Shown here: piece by piece, positions 6,462 through 9,611 of the stretch
Numbering within the stretch: the first letter of the stretch is position 1
How the letters are laid out: every line of letters begins with the position of its first letter
Assembly (NCBI GenBank): GCA_900542615.1
Contig: UQOG01000077.1
Coordinates: forward strand, 1 to 9,611
Origin: an uncultured Eubacteriales bacterium
GTDB lineage: Bacteria > Bacillota > Clostridia > Christensenellales > CAG-138
Length of the DNA: 9,611 nt
Reading direction: 5' to 3'
The notes under the pieces: generated by a model
What the model was told of the DNA's origin: nothing
Database searches by the model: none
The model's input: the letters and a program-made list of their open reading frames with translations, nothing else
Position numbers and translations under genes: made by a program

Positions 6462-7214
6462 TTATTTGTCATAGTTGACGACCTGGGCAAAATCCGCTGC
6501 CTTGAGGCTGGCGCCGCCGATGAGCCCGCCGTCGATCTGGGCCTGGGCCATGAGCCCCTTTACGTTCTTGGGGTTCATGCTGCCGCCGTACTGGATGCGG
6601 ACCTGGTCCGCCACAGCCTGGCCATACAGGGAAGCGATGGTCTCCCGGATCAGGCCGATGGTCTCGTTTGCCTGCTCGTCGGTGGCGGTCTTGCCGGTGC
6701 CGATGGCCCAAATGGGCTCATAAGCGATGACCAGGCCCGCTACTGCTTCGCCGGAGATGTCCGCTAGATCCGCCTTCACCTGGCCGGATACCACCGCGTC
6801 GGTCTCCCCCTTCTCCCGCTGCTCCAAGCTCTCGCCCACGCAGATGATGGGGACGATGCCGGCGGCCAGGGCGGCCTTGGTGCGGCTGTTGACGGTCGCA
6901 TCGGTCTCGCCGAAATACTGCCGCCGCTCGCTATGGCCGATAATGGCATAGGCTGCGCCCGCTTCCTTGAGCATGGCCGCGGAGATCTCCCCGGTAAAGG
7001 CGCCCTTCTCCGCCCAGTGGATGTTCTGGGCGCCTACCTGGATATTGGTGCCCTTCACCAGCTCCGCCACCAGGGCGATGTCCACATAGGGGGGGCACAC
7101 CACCACGTCGCAGGCGGCGTCCTTCACCAGGGGGATCAGCGCCGTGACCAATTCCTTGGCCTGGCTGGGGGTCATGTTCATCTTCCAATTGCCGGCAATG
7201 ATGGGTTTACGCAT
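6462..7214 (-). CDS. tpiA: Triosephosphate isomerase
   Basis: Interconverts dihydroxyacetone phosphate and glyceraldehyde 3-phosphate; cytoplasmic TIM-barrel dimer. 250 residues, the usual bacterial length. Active-site residues are present: K11 in GNWKMN, H94 in IIGHSERR, E166 in AYEPIWAIGTGK (which includes loop 6), and the phosphate-binding motifs YGGSM (209-213) and GLIGGASL (230-237). The ATG at 7214 is preceded by AAGGAG at 10 bases. It lies 27 bases after pgk and 10 bases before gpmI, so it is surely in the same operon. Confidence 0.98.
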   Translation of the reverse strand: MRKPIIAGNWKMNMTPSQAKELVTALIPLVKDAACDVVVCPPYVDIALVAELVKGTNIQVGAQNIHWAEKGAFTGEISAAMLKEAGAAYAIIGHSERRQYFGETDATVNSRTKAALAAGIVPIICVGESLEQREKGETDAVVSGQVKADLADISGEAVAGLVIAYEPIWAIGTGKTATDEQANETIGLIRETIASLYGQAVADQVRIQYGGSMNPKNVKGLMAQAQIDGGLIGGASLKAADFAQVVNYDK

Positions 7215-7241
7215 GGCTATATCGCTCCTTATCTTATGAAA

Positions 7242-8429
<1,188 letters not shown>

Positions 8430-8464
8430 GGTAGTTTCCTCCGTTTTCTTATGATTGCTATATG

Positions 8465-8507
8465 AAAAAATTGCATCTCGGATGCCTTCTGCGGCGGCAT
8501 GGCCGCC
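8465..8507 (-). promoter_or_regulatory. Hairpins in the pgk leader, the second attenuator-like
   Basis: The predicted pgk leader of about 100 bases contains GGCGGC-CAT-GCCGCC (8507-8493), then GCATC-CGA-GATGC (8485-8473) followed by AA and six T (8470-8465). The second is a short terminator-like structure located before the pgk ribosome binding site. With only a 5-bp stem it would be weak; a role in attenuation is inferred. Confidence 0.35.
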
Positions 8508-8534
8508 CATTCCGCCTATTACCCGATTGTTCTT

Positions 8535-8562
8535 ATTTTATCATGTCTTTGGCATATTACAA
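8535..8562 (-). promoter_or_regulatory. Promoter of the pgk-tpiA-gpmI operon
   Basis: Minus strand: -35 TTGTAA (8562-8557), 16-base spacer, -10 TAAAAT (8540-8535) preceded by TGA, making an extended -10. The match to the housekeeping consensus is good (4 and 5 of 6). Transcription would start near 8528. Confidence 0.55.
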
Positions 8563-8568
8563 TATTGT
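8559..8568. promoter_or_regulatory. Palindrome between the divergent promoters, possible operator
   Basis: ACAATATTGT is a perfect 10-base palindrome overlapping the pgk -35 box and directly followed by GAATTC, in the few bases separating the two divergent promoters. A regulator bound here could affect both genes. It does not match a CcpA, CggR or Rex consensus I could confirm, so it may be chance in AT-rich DNA. Confidence 0.25.
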
Positions 8569-8571
8569 GAA

Positions 8572-8599
8572 TTCAAATATCCCGTGAACTTGCTATTAT
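8572..8599 (+). promoter_or_regulatory. Promoter of the lipoprotein gene
   Basis: -35 TTCAAA (8572-8577), 16-base spacer, -10 TATTAT (8594-8599) preceded by TGC, an extended -10. Matches to consensus are 4 and 5 of 6. The ribosome site GGAGGA (8608-8613) follows. It lies back to back with the pgk promoter. Confidence 0.5.
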
Positions 8600-8625
8600 A
8601 GACGGTTGGAGGAAGCCGTGATATA

Positions 8626-9408
8626 ATGCAGAATATGAAACGCTTGATTCAAATTTTTCTTTGCTGCTGCCTGGTGCTGTCAGCAGGCTGCTCCAAAGAG
8701 CCCGAAACCATCGTCATCGGGATCACAGCCACCGGCCAACCGGAGGCTGCTTCGTCTGCCGCCTCCACGGAGGGCGAGGCCGCCGCGTCGGCGCAGCCCG
8801 CCGCCAGCGGCAAGGCCCAGGCCAAGGTACGGGATACGGTAGCCTATGTGCTCTCCTGCGCGGAAGGCCCCGCCCTATACGGCGCCGTGGCCTATGAGAA
8901 CACCGGCGATACCCCCCTTACCCTCACCCAGGCGGATTTTGCCTTTACCCTGGCCGACCATGTGGAGGAGGTCACCTTTACGCCGGTCTTTGCCAAGGAA
9001 ACGGTGGTGCTGCCCGGCGAGACCGCCTATGCCGCCCTATGGTATACCATGGCGGATCTCGTGCCCGGCGCCCAGGTGGAACTGGACGCCAGCTTATCCT
9101 GGGAAGCCGCCCAGGCGGAAAGCCGGATCCCCATCCAGGTGGAGAACATCCACCTGGCCCACAACTATCCCGCCTTTGTGTCCATGGCCGGCACCATTAC
9201 CGCCGCCCAGGACTGCCCCTGCAACATCATCTACACCGCCTTCTATGGCCAAAACGACCAGCTGCTGGGGGTATGGTACTTCACGGACAACGCCCAGCTG
9301 ATGGGGGGCGAGCCCAAGGCCTTTACCACCCACATGGAGGAGCTTCCCCTCACGGACCTGGCGGACGCCGCCGTTCGGGTGGAGACCTTTGGTGTGGGGA
9401 TCCTATAA
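8626..9408 (+). CDS. Predicted lipoprotein, function unknown
   Basis: 260 residues with a clear lipoprotein signal peptide: basic MQNMKR, hydrophobic stretch (7-18) and lipobox LSAGC with the lipidated Cys at 22. It is therefore expected to be anchored to the outer face of the cytoplasmic membrane. An Ala/Ser/Glu-rich linker follows (about 38-66), then two beta-rich segments: about 72-170 (YGAVAYENTGDTPLTL, with the LPGET turn at 129-133) and about 172-260 (GTITAAQDCPCNIIYTAFYG, with a DQLLGVWYF strand at 211-219). These resemble Ig-like or FxLYD-type extracytoplasmic domains, but I cannot assign a family. The ATG at 8626 has GGAGGA 12 bases upstream, slightly far; an ATG at 8635 would be too far. 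The last two codons and the stop (9403-9408) lie at or beyond the composition break, so the natural C-terminus may be missing. Confidence 0.8.
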   Translation: MQNMKRLIQIFLCCCLVLSAGCSKEPETIVIGITATGQPEAASSAASTEGEAAASAQPAASGKAQAKVRDTVAYVLSCAEGPALYGAVAYENTGDTPLTLTQADFAFTLADHVEEVTFTPVFAKETVVLPGETAYAALWYTMADLVPGAQVELDASLSWEAAQAESRIPIQVENIHLAHNYPAFVSMAGTITAAQDCPCNIIYTAFYGQNDQLLGVWYFTDNAQLMGGEPKAFTTHMEELPLTDLADAAVRVETFGVGIL

Positions 9409-9611
9409 CAGGTATATTGGTCATTTCCCTTCTGGACAATCCAAATTCATCATCTATAATTTCAATTGCCCTTGGCTTAGTAGGGTCTCTTCTGATATAG
9501 CCCTTTTCCTCTAAACTGTTAAGATGAGCATGAACAGAAGAAGTAGACTTTAAGGATACCTTCTCGCATATTTCCCTAACAGTAGGAGGATATCCCTTTA
9601 ACAAAATTTCA
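9350..9611 (-). CDS. lexA: LexA repressor, N-terminal fragment, broken by a sequence junction
   Basis: SOS repressor, partial at both ends. The 5' end lies beyond 9611. The visible part from 9610 to about 9401 is the LexA winged-helix DNA-binding domain: EILLKGYPPTVREICEKVSL, then the recognition-helix region KSTSSVHAHLNSLEEKGYI and RRDPTKPRAIEI, and the start of the linker, MTNIPVIG. LexA should then continue to the Ala-Gly cleavage site and the Ser/Lys dyad. Instead, after GGATCC at 9398-9403 the frame enters the antisense of the lipoprotein gene and stops at 9350 with an unrelated Pro/Arg-rich tail (SPHQRSPPERRRPPGP). The lexA part is AT-rich (22 of 60 bases G+C in 9421-9480) against 39 of 60 in 9301-9360. 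No dimerisation or self-cleavage domain remains. Chimeric assembly or cloning, or a rearrangement, are the likely explanations. Confidence 0.85.
   Translation of the reverse strand, partial: EILLKGYPPTVREICEKVSLKSTSSVHAHLNSLEEKGYIRRDPTKPRAIEIIDDEFGLSRREMTNIPVIGSPHQRSPPERRRPPGP
9398..9403. other. Composition and homology breakpoint at GGATCC
   Basis: LexA homology ends, and base composition changes abruptly, exactly at this BamHI/Sau3AI-type site. GATC (9399-9402) would be shared by both joined pieces, and the Ser codon TCC it supplies after IPVIG is compatible with a native LexA continuation. See the finding on this junction. Confidence 0.6.

Noticed and set aside
6452..6490. Longer gpmI start at 6490 overlapping tpiA
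   Set aside because: The 514-residue version puts the catalytic residues at the standard positions and has a ribosome site at the tpiA stop; the extension adds nothing recognisable.
8430..8510. Longer pgk start at 8510 adding 27 residues
   Set aside because: The extra residues are unlike any PGK, and they cover the leader hairpins; GGAGG is correctly spaced for ATG 8429.

Overview
The window looks like chromosomal DNA of a GC-rich, Gram-positive, Clostridia-type bacterium (Bacillota). The evidence is the gene order pgk-tpiA-gpmI-secG-rnr-smpB-ssrA on one strand, which is a known Firmicutes arrangement, together with Firmicutes-like SecG and RNase R, strong GGAGG ribosome binding sites, and a short tmRNA tag ending in ALAA. 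A collagen-like surface protein behind a possible sporulation-type promoter suggests, but does not prove, a spore former. The species cannot be named from this sequence.

Layout, read mostly on the minus strand from right to left. Positions 8430-8625 hold a divergent promoter region. From it, pgk (8429-7242), tpiA (7214-6462) and gpmI (6451-4907) form a tight glycolytic operon covering 1,3-bisphosphoglycerate to ATP plus 3-phosphoglycerate, triose isomerisation and the phosphoglycerate mutase step. secG (4795-4556) follows with its own weak extended -10 promoter and ends at a strong hairpin terminator placed directly before rnr (4479-2164). smpB (2133-1666) and ssrA (1636-1284) come next. RNase R, SmpB and tmRNA are functional partners in trans-translation: SmpB and tmRNA rescue stalled ribosomes and RNase R degrades the faulty mRNA. 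A terminator closes the block at about 1241-1274.

Left of ssrA the DNA becomes AT-rich. It holds a 95-codon three-helix membrane protein (1153-866), then about 430 bases with no convincing gene but an unusual density of perfect hairpins ending in an intrinsic terminator (856-592). After that comes the start of a Gly-X-Thr collagen-like gene (435 to beyond position 1).

Right of pgk, a plus-strand lipoprotein gene (8626-9408) ends at a GGATCC at 9398-9403. Exactly there the sequence switches to AT-rich DNA carrying the N-terminal part of LexA on the minus strand. LexA is cut off before its cleavage site and catalytic dyad. The abrupt change in composition at a GATC site looks like a chimeric join (cloning or assembly) or a recent rearrangement.

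No wholly new multi-gene system is visible. The points most worth following are the lexA junction, the hairpin-dense intergenic stretch, the possible sporulation promoter of the collagen-like gene, and the hairpins that may control pgk, rnr and ssrA.
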